Below are positions 40,452 to 49,146 of a stretch of 52,615 bases of DNA, piece after piece (the first letter of the stretch is position 1; every line of letters starts with the position of its first letter). The position numbers were made by a program, and so were the translations under genes. Under the pieces are notes generated by a model. It was given only the letters and a program-made list of their open reading frames with translations, ran no database searches and was not told the DNA's origin. This DNA is from JAJTZA01 sp041749815 (GTDB lineage: Bacteria > Verrucomicrobiota > Verrucomicrobiia > Chthoniobacterales > Terrimicrobiaceae), in assembly GCA_041749815.1 (NCBI GenBank), contig JBGTAR010000373.1, positions 1 to 52,615 of the forward strand, given 5' to 3'.

Positions 40452-41194
40452 TTTACGGAACGACCAACTACCACATGGTGAGGGACTCGACGGATCTGAT
40501 CGGGATCCGCACGCTGATCTTGCGGAAGTATTGGCAGGCCACGAGCAGCAATCCTTCGCAGAGTGAGATTGATTCGCTCAAGCCTGGGGCACCAGGTGTG
40601 CCGGGTGGGATGATGCTGATGGGGGATCAGACAACCAAGGAGCAGGGTCGCTATGCGACTTATTGGACGTTCCAAGGGGTGAATGGGGATGGCAAGGGGG
40701 TGACCTTCAAGGACAGGAACTCGTCGATTGATTATGGATTTGATCCGGGGTTTGCGCAGGTGCCGATTCAGGTTCACCGGGATTTTTTGAAAATGTTGGA
40801 GGCTTTCCAAGGGTATCCGAGCAATGACGGATCCTCGGTGATCTGGCCTCCTGAGCTGGCCTCGCAAAGCGGTGGCAGTGGGCTGAACCTTGGGAACAAG
40901 CAGGGGCCGATGCTGAACCCGATGTATGGGGTGCAAGCTCACTTTGAGATGGAAGGGGTGTATCATCATCGCTACGCAGAGCGGCGGTTGCCCGCGAATT
41001 TCCTGAAGGGTGTGGGATTTATCGCCAAGTCTTTGCCAGGGGAACCTCCTGAATTGGACGAGGGCCGGAACTGGATCAAGTCCACACCGATGTATCAGCG
41101 TAAAGGGGTGGTCTTCGACATCACGGAATATTACTGGCTGTCACGTCGTGGTGGGTGGCCGTTGCCGGTTTACCAGAAAGGGTATTTCCAATGA
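40448..41194 (+). CDS. Distal tail-type protein
   Basis: 248 residues from ATG 40448 (ATGA overlap). Beta-rich with an unusual Gly/Pro loop and Trp/Tyr-rich C-terminus (WLSRRGGWPLPVYQKGYF). Directly after the tape measure, where distal tail proteins lie. Family not identified. Confidence 0.65.
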   Translation: MIYGTTNYHMVRDSTDLIGIRTLILRKYWQATSSNPSQSEIDSLKPGAPGVPGGMMLMGDQTTKEQGRYATYWTFQGVNGDGKGVTFKDRNSSIDYGFDPGFAQVPIQVHRDFLKMLEAFQGYPSNDGSSVIWPPELASQSGGSGLNLGNKQGPMLNPMYGVQAHFEMEGVYHHRYAERRLPANFLKGVGFIAKSLPGEPPELDEGRNWIKSTPMYQRKGVVFDITEYYWLSRRGGWPLPVYQKGYFQ

Positions 41195-41742
41195 TCATGC
41201 GGACGCCACTTCCACCTCCGGCTCCCACGCCTGCTCCGCTACGGGCAGGGGCGAATTTGCTGCATGGGCGGAATTCGATGGGGTTCTGGATGCAGGGGAA
41301 TATGGGCGGGGGGGATTTCTCACATCCTTTCCCGGTGTTTGCTGGCGGCGGGGTGGCCCGTGTCGGCAAGGGGCTGATCCTGGCGGATATGTCCGTGGAG
41401 CCGGTGATTGGTCGGGTGCCAATCGGCGGGGATGAGAATAACGCTCAGCCCACGCTCAAGATCGATGCCACTAAGTCTAATGATAAGGGGGAATCGTGGG
41501 TGTGTGTGGAGGTGACTCCAACGCCTGAGGGAACGCTGAAGGAAAGCGAGAGCGGCACCAGCAAGGTGGAAGTGGTGCAGCGCGATTCTCCCGTGCTGAC
41601 GCTTGGTGATATCGGGCGGTGGCCGCTGGCGCTACTAGTCTTCCGGGAGCAGGCAGTGCAGGTGTTCCAAGTGACCATGTTTCATCTCCACTATGAGACG
41701 AGCCTGGCAGAGGGCCAACGGAGGAAGCATTTCTTTATATGA
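41191..41742 (+). CDS. Tail-tip associated protein, unknown
   Basis: 183 residues from ATG 41191 (41197 also possible). The N-terminus is Pro-rich (PPPAPTPAPL) and the C-terminus is beta-rich (VFREQAVQVFQVTMFHLHYE). It is coupled to both neighbours by 4-bp overlaps. Function inferred only from position in the tail operon. Confidence 0.65.
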   Translation: MIMRTPLPPPAPTPAPLRAGANLLHGRNSMGFWMQGNMGGGDFSHPFPVFAGGGVARVGKGLILADMSVEPVIGRVPIGGDENNAQPTLKIDATKSNDKGESWVCVEVTPTPEGTLKESESGTSKVEVVQRDSPVLTLGDIGRWPLALLVFREQAVQVFQVTMFHLHYETSLAEGQRRKHFFI

Positions 41743-43013
41743 GCATGGCTGACTCCATTCGCCCATCGCTGGGCACGAGGCTTTCTGAGAATGTCCACGG
41801 TCGCACGGTGGATCTGGACAAGCCTAGCGTGTGGCGGCATCCGTGGTATACCACGGCGGAGTGGATGCCCCAGCGCAAGGCATTCGTGGCGTTTGTGCTG
41901 GCGGGGTTTCTGAATGGGATGTCGCCGGTGGTGAGGACTACGGCGGATGCGCTGCGGGAAGCTCGTGGGACGTTCTTCGGTCAGCTGGTCGATGCGCGGT
42001 CGGGAGCTGATGAGATCGCTCAGCTGGCGCTGCTGGCTATCGGTGGGGAGGCTGATTCGGGAGTCTCAGGGGATACGCTGATCGATGTGCCGCTTTACCA
42101 GAATCCTCCCATCGGGCTCTTCGAATGGCGGAAGATCGGCTGGGATGGTGCGTCTGCGGTGCCAATCTTCTTCCAACAACGCGGTGTGGCGGTGCCTCCA
42201 CGCAGTGTGGCTGATCAGCTAACGGCGGGTGGGAAGGTGGCACTGGATACTTTCTCCCCACCACAGGGCAACCGGCTGCTGCGGGCTTGTGACATCATGC
42301 TGCATCAGCCACGTATTGCGCTGACGAGTCAGATTGAGATTTCTCCGCTGGGCTTGGCGACGGGGGCCACGAATGTGAACCAGACGCTGGGGTTTCGCGA
42401 GGCTCCGTCCAACGACCGGCTGATGATCCAGACGGGGACCTTCGAGAACTTCGAACAGGAACGACTGAATTTCCGGTCTCAGTCGCCTTCGCTGCTGGCG
42501 AGTAATTATGAGGAGCGGACATGGGATCAGCTGCATATTTCCACGGTGTGGGTGATGAGCCCGCCTGATGTGGCTCTGGATGCGGCGATTGATTCGACGT
42601 GGCAGGTGTTTGCTTCGCACAATCAATTTTGGAATCTGGCTTGGGGTCAGCGGTTGATCGAGCCGGTTTTCACTTCGGATATTTTCGGCGGGTTGCTGGC
42701 GACGGTCTCCCTGCTGGCTGGTGGTGCGGGGTTCGGGGCGGCGAATTACATCGCGGCCTCGATCAATGATGCGACGCAATCGGCCTTCAATATTCTCACG
42801 GCTCAATCGCTCTCGGGCTCGTTCTGGACTCCCACAGGTGGCGGCACAACAAGTGCCTACCCTCCGACGCCGGCGACGGAAATCAAACCCGGATTGGACA
42901 AGTCGGTGACGGCTGCCGCCAAGGCCCGCGCTGCTCAAGCCCAGCGCCTCCTGAGTCTTGATCCGGTGTTCCCCTACGAAGGCTTAAAATTTAACCGCTC
43001 CCTGCTCTCATGA
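41739..43013 (+). CDS. Tail protein, unknown family
   Basis: 424 residues. Includes a central mixed alpha/beta domain, a Trp-rich stretch (NQFWNLAWGQRLIEPVF), a Gly/Ala-rich hydrophobic helix (LATVSLLAGGAGFGAANYIAA) that could contact membrane, and an Ala-rich C-terminus. It may be part of the tail tip involved in DNA entry. Not recognised. Confidence 0.65.
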   Translation: MSMADSIRPSLGTRLSENVHGRTVDLDKPSVWRHPWYTTAEWMPQRKAFVAFVLAGFLNGMSPVVRTTADALREARGTFFGQLVDARSGADEIAQLALLAIGGEADSGVSGDTLIDVPLYQNPPIGLFEWRKIGWDGASAVPIFFQQRGVAVPPRSVADQLTAGGKVALDTFSPPQGNRLLRACDIMLHQPRIALTSQIEISPLGLATGATNVNQTLGFREAPSNDRLMIQTGTFENFEQERLNFRSQSPSLLASNYEERTWDQLHISTVWVMSPPDVALDAAIDSTWQVFASHNQFWNLAWGQRLIEPVFTSDIFGGLLATVSLLAGGAGFGAANYIAASINDATQSAFNILTAQSLSGSFWTPTGGGTTSAYPPTPATEIKPGLDKSVTAAAKARAAQAQRLLSLDPVFPYEGLKFNRSLLS

Positions 43014-45391
43014 AACAAACAGTCACCGTCAATCTCACAACTCGCACGGCCAATGATTGGACGCCACCTCAGCTGACCTTCGGGGAATCGCTGACGCTGG
43101 CTTTGCGGCTGAATAAGAATTTTGAAGGTGAGGAGGTGGAAGCGAATATCAATGTGACTTCGGTCCGGGCGAGTGTCGGTCGCAAGGATGCACGGCCTGA
43201 GGGTGGGAAGTGCTCGCTGAAGATCGGCGCCGGGGCATCGACTTCGCTGAATACGACTGATCCTTTTGAGTTTAACTCGCTGGCGACATCGCTACGGGAT
43301 CTGATCAATGCCGTGGACTCGGCGGGGGCGTATGGCGAGGTGCGCGTGGTGTGGGCGGATGATTCGTGGTTGTTGTTCTTCGGGGATCAGACAGAGCAGG
43401 TGCCTCTCACGGTGGTGGACAATGGTCTGTGGCCGTCGAGCTATGGCCACGTGCATGCCTGGCTGGTGGATGGCAAGTGGGTGCACGAGCTGAGGTTGAT
43501 CCAACTGCCGGTGGCGCTGACGAACTCGTTCGATGTGGTGTTGCCTCCGGCTCCTGAAATCACACGCATCCAAGCGGGCGGAACGGATGGAACGTTTATC
43601 TGGAACGAGATCCAAGAACTCTATGTGCCAGCGGAATTTCGTGGGGCATATCTGCTGCGCCTGGGCACGGGAAAGACAACGCTGCTCTCGCGGGAGGATG
43701 ATATCGCAAGCATCGAAGCGGCCCTGCAATCGCTGGGAGCGGGAAACTTCAAGGTGTCGCTGCCGCTGTCGAATCGTCCGAATATTGAATTCATCGGGGA
43801 CTACGCAGGGTTGGCTCAGGATCTCCTGATTGCCCAAGTGGAACAATCGCCGGTGGGGGATGTGACTTTCACTATCGACTTTGATCTTCAGCCTTTGTGG
43901 AAATTGCTGAAGCAAACGGGTGGGCCTGTGACGCTGCCGATGGAAGTCAAGATTCTCGGCACGGATGAAAATGACTTCGCGACCAAGCTGAATGTCTTCA
44001 CGCTGGATGTGACTATCGCGCCTCCGGTGTCATTCCCAGAAATCGAGGAGGTGCCCACGCTGGATCTGCTGCGGCCTTACTCGCCCAAGACGTACGTACC
44101 ATTTGGCGCGGCCAATGAGCTGGTGGGGAATAAGTATTACGGTGCGCTCTTGGGTGATGGCGTGATCGAGGAATTTGTGATCGCCACGGGTCTGAATGCT
44201 GAGACGGTGTATGTGTTTGGGCGGGAGAATGTGTCGGGTGGCAGGCAGTTGATCAATGGGACGGACTTCACGGTCACGATTGATAATGACAATCAAGTCA
44301 CGGTGACATCGTTGACCGGCCCGCCTGATGAGGATGGGTGGGCGTTCATTATCTTCTCAGCTCACCCGCTGCCGGTGTGGGCCGCTGATCTCACGGTGAC
44401 GGTGCCGCAGGTGATCGCTGGCGGGGGGTATCCCTCGCTGCCGGACTTTATGGATCAAATCACGGATCGGGTGGTGGCGCTGGAAGCGATCTTGCCTTCC
44501 ACGGGGCCGGGTGCTGCGGCCAGCTCTACGGTGGGGCTGGTGACGGTGATTCCTGAGATCTCGGAGGTGCTTTTCTATCGCGGGAAAAATCTGGATGATC
44601 TCTTCACGGAGGATGGCGTGGACGCGAAGCTGCTCAATCCGCGTCAGGCTCCCCCTCTCTTGCCTGCGGTGCACGATGGCACGCTGACTGACCCGATGCC
44701 GGACCCTCTGCCTGCGGCCGCTGCGGGCACGGTCTGGGTGGCTGGGGCTCGGACGTTGATCCCTGGCTTCCGGGGTATCGCCTCGGCTTATGTGGAGGAT
44801 GATGGATTCGTGGCTTCTGATGGGCGCTCGCTGTATGTGGCGAGTCGGGATGGGGCGACGAATTCTTATTATCCAGCGGCGTTCGAACGCACGCTCTACG
44901 CGATGGCGATCAACGACAAGATGCTGGCTGTGAATCGCACGCTGCAAATTGATTGGGGTGTGCAGCTGCAACTGATCCACGCGAACTGCAAGGCGCAATG
45001 GGTGATGGCTCTCCAACTTGGGACGTTTTCTGCGGAGTCATCCCCGCCAACGCTTGGCCTGAATCTGGAAAATGTGACGTGGGCCGCGCCGGTCTTCTCT
45101 CAACCGATCGTGCTATCCCCCCTTGCTCAGTCTCACTTCTTCGGGGTCCGGATCAAACGCGAGGTCGCCTCTTTGCTGCTGGATCAACAGCTCTACGGGG
45201 TGTGGGGCGGGAATAATGACGCTGCTCCAGCCTCTGCCAACTTCGCAATCCGCGCCCGCCTGGAGAGGTTCGACACTGAGAATGTGACAACCCCAGAGGG
45301 CTACCTGGCATGGAAGCTCATCGGCTCCATCGACATCGACGAAACCGGAAAACAAACAACGACGCCCGCACGGGCAATCATCACCAGCTAA
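43010..45391 (+). CDS. Large tail tip / fibre-type protein
   Basis: 793 residues. Repeated beta-sandwich-like segments dominate; it opens with MKQTVTVNLTTRTANDWTPP and a DUF-like strand pattern, has an IPEISEVLFYRGKNLDD linker and a C-terminal lectin-like domain (about 620-790). It is the largest tail gene and probably the central tip or host-recognition protein. Confidence 0.68.
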   Translation: MKQTVTVNLTTRTANDWTPPQLTFGESLTLALRLNKNFEGEEVEANINVTSVRASVGRKDARPEGGKCSLKIGAGASTSLNTTDPFEFNSLATSLRDLINAVDSAGAYGEVRVVWADDSWLLFFGDQTEQVPLTVVDNGLWPSSYGHVHAWLVDGKWVHELRLIQLPVALTNSFDVVLPPAPEITRIQAGGTDGTFIWNEIQELYVPAEFRGAYLLRLGTGKTTLLSREDDIASIEAALQSLGAGNFKVSLPLSNRPNIEFIGDYAGLAQDLLIAQVEQSPVGDVTFTIDFDLQPLWKLLKQTGGPVTLPMEVKILGTDENDFATKLNVFTLDVTIAPPVSFPEIEEVPTLDLLRPYSPKTYVPFGAANELVGNKYYGALLGDGVIEEFVIATGLNAETVYVFGRENVSGGRQLINGTDFTVTIDNDNQVTVTSLTGPPDEDGWAFIIFSAHPLPVWAADLTVTVPQVIAGGGYPSLPDFMDQITDRVVALEAILPSTGPGAAASSTVGLVTVIPEISEVLFYRGKNLDDLFTEDGVDAKLLNPRQAPPLLPAVHDGTLTDPMPDPLPAAAAGTVWVAGARTLIPGFRGIASAYVEDDGFVASDGRSLYVASRDGATNSYYPAAFERTLYAMAINDKMLAVNRTLQIDWGVQLQLIHANCKAQWVMALQLGTFSAESSPPTLGLNLENVTWAAPVFSQPIVLSPLAQSHFFGVRIKREVASLLLDQQLYGVWGGNNDAAPASANFAIRARLERFDTENVTTPEGYLAWKLIGSIDIDETGKQTTTPARAIITS

Positions 45392-45397
45392 AAAATC

Positions 45398-46414
45398 ATG
45401 GCCGCTCCTGTTATCTCTGCATCAAGCTCGATCCTCGGATTCAAGCGAAACGAATCTTTTGCCTTCAATCCGGCTGCGACGAACATCCCGGTGATCTGGT
45501 CGGCTATCGGCCTGCCTCCCGGTGTGACTATCGAGACGCATCCTGCGCTGGCTGCCACGGGCGTGGAGGCGACGGACATCGTGACGGCCACGGGGAATAC
45601 CTTTGCGGATGGGGACATGGTCTATTTCCCCAGCCTCACGGGTGGGGCCGGGCTGGTCGCTAACACGGTGTATTATGCCCGCGATGTGTCGGGGGCCACG
45701 CTCAAGCTCGCGGCAGTGGTCGGCGGCACGGCGATCAACTTCACCACGGACATCAGCGCGGCGACAATCCGCAAGGTGTCTTCGGGGCTGATTTCTGGAT
45801 CCTGCGCGACGGCGGGGGTTTACGTGGCCACGGTGACTGCCACCAATGCAGGGGCGGAGTCGGGAACTCGGGAGTTTGTTTTCGGGATTTCTTCGGATGT
45901 CTCATCAAGCGGGGGTGGCGATGTGGCGCTGGATGCGTTGGTGATCAATATCCGGTTTCCAGATTTGCGGCCTTCCATTCCGGGTGGCTCTGAGGCGGTG
46001 CCTATCGCGGTTGATGCCGGAGATGCCCCAGAGCCATTCTTTGCCATGAAGGGGCGGGATGTGCGGATGCTGATCGTGAGGTTTGTGGACTCGGCGGGGG
46101 TGAGGCTGGACCCGGATCCCGACACGCTGAAATTCACGATCAAGGAATACTATGGGGACTCGCAGCTGGTGAGTGCTGCGGCGTTCGAAAAGACGGGATC
46201 TGGCACGACTGCGGAATTCTTGATCCCGGTGGATCTGAGGGATGACATCATGCTGGGAGCGATCTCGGGTTACGAGCAGCAACGCAGTGCGGCGTTCATC
46301 GGAGTCGGGGAATTCGAGTGGACGCGGGATGTGACATTCAACGCAAGTCCTCTGACTCTGACATCGAGCACACCAAGCTTCGGAGTCCAGGTGGACGGAG
46401 ACCTCATTCCTTGA
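45398..46414 (+). CDS. Ig-like tail protein
   Basis: 338 residues. An Ig-like fold opens the protein (NIPVIWSAIGLPPGVTIE), with an inserted module of the type often found in phage tail and head proteins (GNTFADGDMVYFPS...VANTVYYARDVSGATLKLAA, about 65-115). The C-terminal half is a separate beta domain. It is likely a tail fibre or tip adhesin. Confidence 0.68.
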   Translation: MAAPVISASSSILGFKRNESFAFNPAATNIPVIWSAIGLPPGVTIETHPALAATGVEATDIVTATGNTFADGDMVYFPSLTGGAGLVANTVYYARDVSGATLKLAAVVGGTAINFTTDISAATIRKVSSGLISGSCATAGVYVATVTATNAGAESGTREFVFGISSDVSSSGGGDVALDALVINIRFPDLRPSIPGGSEAVPIAVDAGDAPEPFFAMKGRDVRMLIVRFVDSAGVRLDPDPDTLKFTIKEYYGDSQLVSAAAFEKTGSGTTAEFLIPVDLRDDIMLGAISGYEQQRSAAFIGVGEFEWTRDVTFNASPLTLTSSTPSFGVQVDGDLIP

Positions 46415-46418
46415 CCCT

Positions 46419-46646
46419 ATGACCTGGTGGGACGCTGAAATATTGGCCAGAGCCGGAACGCCAGTGCGGCGTCGCTCGTGGTTGGCTGATGGCGGGCTGG
46501 TGGGGAAGAGGATTGTTTTCTCTGCAGGAGCTGGCACAGAGCGGGCGGTGGGGATCGTGCGAAATGGCACGTCTGAGGGAGTGGTGACAACAACGGCATT
46601 CGTCGCGGCGGATTTCCAAGCGGATGATTGGGAGGCGGCACAATGA
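46419..46646 (+). CDS. DUF2829/Tad2-like small protein (single domain)
   Basis: 75 residues. The pattern W-W-D-A-E-I-L..AGTPVRRRSW, a central strand pair, then VTTTAFVAADFQADDWE resembles the DUF2829 (Tad2) fold: an N-terminal G-x-x-V-R-R-x-x-W and a C-terminal (x)DF.A.DWE. The same module recurs in the C-terminal part of the next protein. Tad2 proteins of phages can sequester Thoeris signal nucleotides; whether this one does is unknown. A purely structural tail role is equally possible. Confidence 0.6.
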   Translation: MTWWDAEILARAGTPVRRRSWLADGGLVGKRIVFSAGAGTERAVGIVRNGTSEGVVTTTAFVAADFQADDWEAAQ

Positions 46647-47713
46647 GTGTGTTGATCCCATCTGCACTGCGCGATAACCCGGTGGTGGTCACGGGTCGCT
46701 CGATCCTCGAACTGGCTCTGGCTGGCAGGATCACGGTCGGACTGGCCTACGCGGGGCTTGTGGCAGGGTTTGTGTCCGTGGGCGGCATCTCGGTGGCGGC
46801 TCTGCCTCTGGCCTCTGCTGCGGTCGCTGTGACGCGGCTGGAGCGGCGTGGGTCTCGGGTGTGGGGTGTGCTTTGCCGGGGAACGGGGCCAGTGGGGTCG
46901 CCACCGCCCGAACCTCAGGGGTCGAGGACTGATCGGGTGGCATTGACGGGCGGGACGTTTGCGACGATCACAGTCGGCAGTGGGCAGGTGCGGAATCCGT
47001 TTGGCTTTGCAGCGCAGGCGGTGTTCTCGGGGTCGGTGCGCGGAATTCTTAATGTCACGAATGCAGCGGGAGTGAGCGTCGGGAGGACTCCAACGGAGGC
47101 ATTCCAGGAGGTGCAGGCGCTCAGGAATCTTAGCTTCACGGTGACGGCTGCTGCAGGAGAGACGTTTGGATGGAGTTATCAAGGAGCGGCAGGGCAGACA
47201 TTCACGGTGCGGTGGGAGCCTCCTGTGCAACCTGCGCAAATTGTGGATTGGCGTCCGGCTGTGTCTGCGCTGGTGTGGGCTCAATCGGGCCTGCCATGGT
47301 GGGGGCCAATCGCATCAGGCGCTCAGGCAGGGCGCTGGGTGCGGCGGTCGGTATGGGAGAGTGGACGTCAGGTGAGGTTCGAAGCGGGGGGAGGAACGAC
47401 TCGGGCCGTCGCTGTGGTCGAAAGCGGGGAGCGTGTGACCACGGTGGATTTCGGAGCTGCGGAATTCCTCGCGGAGGATTGGGAGTTTGCTGATGGGTTG
47501 CTGCAAGCGCCGGGACCTGTGGATGTGACGGATCTGGTTTTCTCTGGATCGTCGGGTGCTGTGGCTTTCGCTATTGAGGGAAGCGATATCGGCGCGGATC
47601 CCTCAGCGGGCGAACCAGGCACGGGGGTTTTGCCCACGGCTCCGGCGAGTGGGGATTTCGTGCTGGTGAGTAAGAGCGGGCAACAAGCCTGGGAGGCCGT
47701 GAGGGACATCTGA
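46643..47713 (+). CDS. Tail protein with C-terminal DUF2829/Tad2-like module
   Basis: 356 residues from ATG 46643, overlapping the stop of the 75-residue gene. The N-terminal half is hydrophobic and beta-rich with a Pro-rich hinge (residues 85-95). Residues about 217-282 repeat the preceding gene's module: WW...AGRWVRRSVW, FEAGGGTTRAVAVV, VTTVDFGAAEFLAEDWE. A final 70-residue beta tail follows. This is a fusion of a structural protein with a second copy of the module. Confidence 0.65.
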   Translation: MSVLIPSALRDNPVVVTGRSILELALAGRITVGLAYAGLVAGFVSVGGISVAALPLASAAVAVTRLERRGSRVWGVLCRGTGPVGSPPPEPQGSRTDRVALTGGTFATITVGSGQVRNPFGFAAQAVFSGSVRGILNVTNAAGVSVGRTPTEAFQEVQALRNLSFTVTAAAGETFGWSYQGAAGQTFTVRWEPPVQPAQIVDWRPAVSALVWAQSGLPWWGPIASGAQAGRWVRRSVWESGRQVRFEAGGGTTRAVAVVESGERVTTVDFGAAEFLAEDWEFADGLLQAPGPVDVTDLVFSGSSGAVAFAIEGSDIGADPSAGEPGTGVLPTAPASGDFVLVSKSGQQAWEAVRDI

Positions 47714-47715
47714 TC

Positions 47716-48741
47716 ATGAGACCTATCTTTCGCGTGGCGGGTCAGATTTACCGGGTCGGAGGTGAGGGAGGTATTGGGTTGATCCCTCCGGTGCCTCAGT
47801 TTTTTGCGGGGGATGTGAGTGGGTCGCCGTTGTTTTCGTTCAACGTGGTGGTGGATGAGGCTCGGGGGTTTGCATATGCGACGCAGTCGGCTGGATCGGA
47901 GGCCGGGCCGGTGGCACGCATCAACCTCAGCTCCGGTCGGATCGACACGCTGCCTCTCAGCGCTGCTTATGGGCTCGCATACCGTCACACGGACGGCAGC
48001 CTGTTTTGCTACAACCACCGGGGCGGGCCGGTTCCCACACCCGGATCACGGCTTCGCAGATTCCAACCTCACACCTGGAGTCCTGGGGACGCTACGGTGC
48101 CTGCCTTGGCGGCGGCTGGTAGTGATGTGTCGGGGTCGGCTGAGTTCGGAGCATATTCTCCCGAGTTGGACGCGGTCCTGATTCCCCGGCCCTTCGGGAT
48201 CGACGCCTGGGACGCCACCGCTCTCACTGCGAGCGCCTACTCTGCTTACCCGATGTCATTTGGGGTTCATGGCATGAGATGGGCCGGGGGGCAACTCTGG
48301 TGGGTGGAGGGCGACCAAAGCGCGGGCGGCCGCTGGCACGTGGGCGGGACCCAATACTCGACGCTGCCGGTGGGATCAGGGTCTGATTTGATCCCGCTGC
48401 CTGATCTGGGTCGGGTGGCCATTGTGGGGTATGCCTATTCCTCGCGGGGCGTCTGGATATTCGACGCTTCCACGGGGGCTCTCTTGTACACGCTGGCTGG
48501 GTTTGGCGACAGCTCGATTGGCGGGAGCTTTGCGGATCCTTCAGCGCCGGCGCGAATCGTTTGCTTCGATATCAACGAGCCCAGCATCCGGGTCGTGGAC
48601 TTGAGCGACGGCAGCCACACCAGCGAGGCGACCGATGCCCGCAGATTTTCCACCGGGTTTGGCTTTCGAGGGAGACGATTCGCCCTGCCTTACTCCGGCG
48701 CTGATTGGAGCGACACGAATTGCGGAATTTTAGCCTTTTGA
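47716..48741 (+). CDS. Propeller-like tail tip protein
   Basis: 341 residues. Successive beta units with VVDEARGFAYATQS, INLSSGRIDTLPL, GVWIFDASTGALLYTL and ARIVCFDINEPSIRVVDLSDGS are typical beta-propeller blades (about 6). It is the last gene before the right end and probably the outermost receptor-binding component of the tail. It ends 145 bp before the prophage end, followed by a strong hairpin terminator. Confidence 0.7.
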   Translation: MRPIFRVAGQIYRVGGEGGIGLIPPVPQFFAGDVSGSPLFSFNVVVDEARGFAYATQSAGSEAGPVARINLSSGRIDTLPLSAAYGLAYRHTDGSLFCYNHRGGPVPTPGSRLRRFQPHTWSPGDATVPALAAAGSDVSGSAEFGAYSPELDAVLIPRPFGIDAWDATALTASAYSAYPMSFGVHGMRWAGGQLWWVEGDQSAGGRWHVGGTQYSTLPVGSGSDLIPLPDLGRVAIVGYAYSSRGVWIFDASTGALLYTLAGFGDSSIGGSFADPSAPARIVCFDINEPSIRVVDLSDGSHTSEATDARRFSTGFGFRGRRFALPYSGADWSDTNCGILAF

Positions 48742-48796
48742 CCAGCCCGATGTAACCACTTCACCGAAAAAACCAGCTGTAGCTTTTTGCTCACCT

Positions 48797-48834
48797 CGCC
48801 GGACTGACGAAGGTCACCGGCGATCCTTTGTTTT
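48797..48834 (+). terminator. Terminator of the late operon
   Basis: CGCCGG (48797-48802) pairs with CCGGCG (48817-48822), and TGAC with GTCA inside it, leaving a short loop. A T-rich tail (ATCCTTTGTTTT) follows. It is positioned after the last late gene and before the right end sites, so it should stop rightward transcription within the prophage. Confidence 0.72.
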
Positions 48835-48840
48835 CAGGTA

Positions 48841-48886
48841 TGGACATTTGAAACGGAATCATTGGACACTTGCGGATGCGCTACCT
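48841..48886. repeat. Right transposase-binding end (attR type)
   Basis: TGGACA occurs at 48841-48846 and 48863-48868, in inverted orientation to the left-end TGTCC sites and spaced 22 bp apart. The outer copy ends 18 bp from the prophage end at 48886, matching the 18 bp at the left end. The inner copy is probably a second transposase site. The remaining bases between them carry the A/T-rich spacers seen in the left copies. Confidence 0.72.
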
Positions 48887-49075
48887 CGGGGTTTGAACGC
48901 CGTTCGACCGCCCGCGCGATAGCGCCACCAGAAAGACGAAGTCAAAAAGCGGAGCCCGAGTTCACGAGGGCCATCCCGCCGGCCCGACCAATTTCCCCGG
49001 CGGGGTTTGAACGCCGTTCGACCGCCGGCGCGACAGCGCCACCAAAAAGACAAAGTCAAAAAGCGGAGCCTGAGT
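48887..49075. repeat. 75-bp host repeat, two copies, with tRNA-Pro tail between
   Basis: Copies at 48887-48961 and 49001-49075 share about 90 percent identity and start with CGGGGTTTGAACGCCG. Between them (48973-48996) is a 24-bp identical copy of 6092-6115, the tRNA-Pro 3' end and its flank, followed by CCGGCGGGG. In the second copy the junction tail-CGGGG-repeat is uninterrupted, which is the pre-insertion form of the prophage target. The repeats are probably host sequence carried downstream of tRNA genes. Confidence 0.8.
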
Positions 49076-49146
49076 CCTTGAGTGCACGCCCCTTTCTCCA
49101 TTTTGCCGACGCTGGGTCCATCGAAACATTTTATCGGTGGCGCGCG

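Larger units (their letters stand above)
6125..48886. mobile_element. Complete Mu-like transposable prophage
   Basis: The element encodes a MuA-like transposase, MuB-like ATPase, Gam, Ner/repressor switch, gp27/gp28-type terminase, gp29-type portal, I-type protease, F, G and a tail. Ends: CGGG at 6121-6124 and CGGG at 48887-48890 flank it. TGTCC starts 18 bp inside the left end (6143), and its complement GGACA ends 18 bp inside the right end (48868). Joining the two flanks recreates the junction found uninterrupted at 48991-49020, which supports these boundaries. Termini read 5'-AG...CT-3' rather than the TG...CA of Mu. It has no tyrosine integrase of its own. Confidence 0.9.

Noticed and set aside
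45905..47284. 459-codon minus frame across tail genes
   Set aside because: Arg/His/Pro-rich antisense reading over three well-coupled plus-strand genes.
6092..48996. tRNA-Pro tail copies at 6092-6115 and 48973-48996 as attL/attR of the prophage
   Set aside because: The prophage carries a MuA/MuB system and no tyrosine integrase; its ends are fixed by the CGGG repeats and TGTCC symmetry, and the integrase lies outside.
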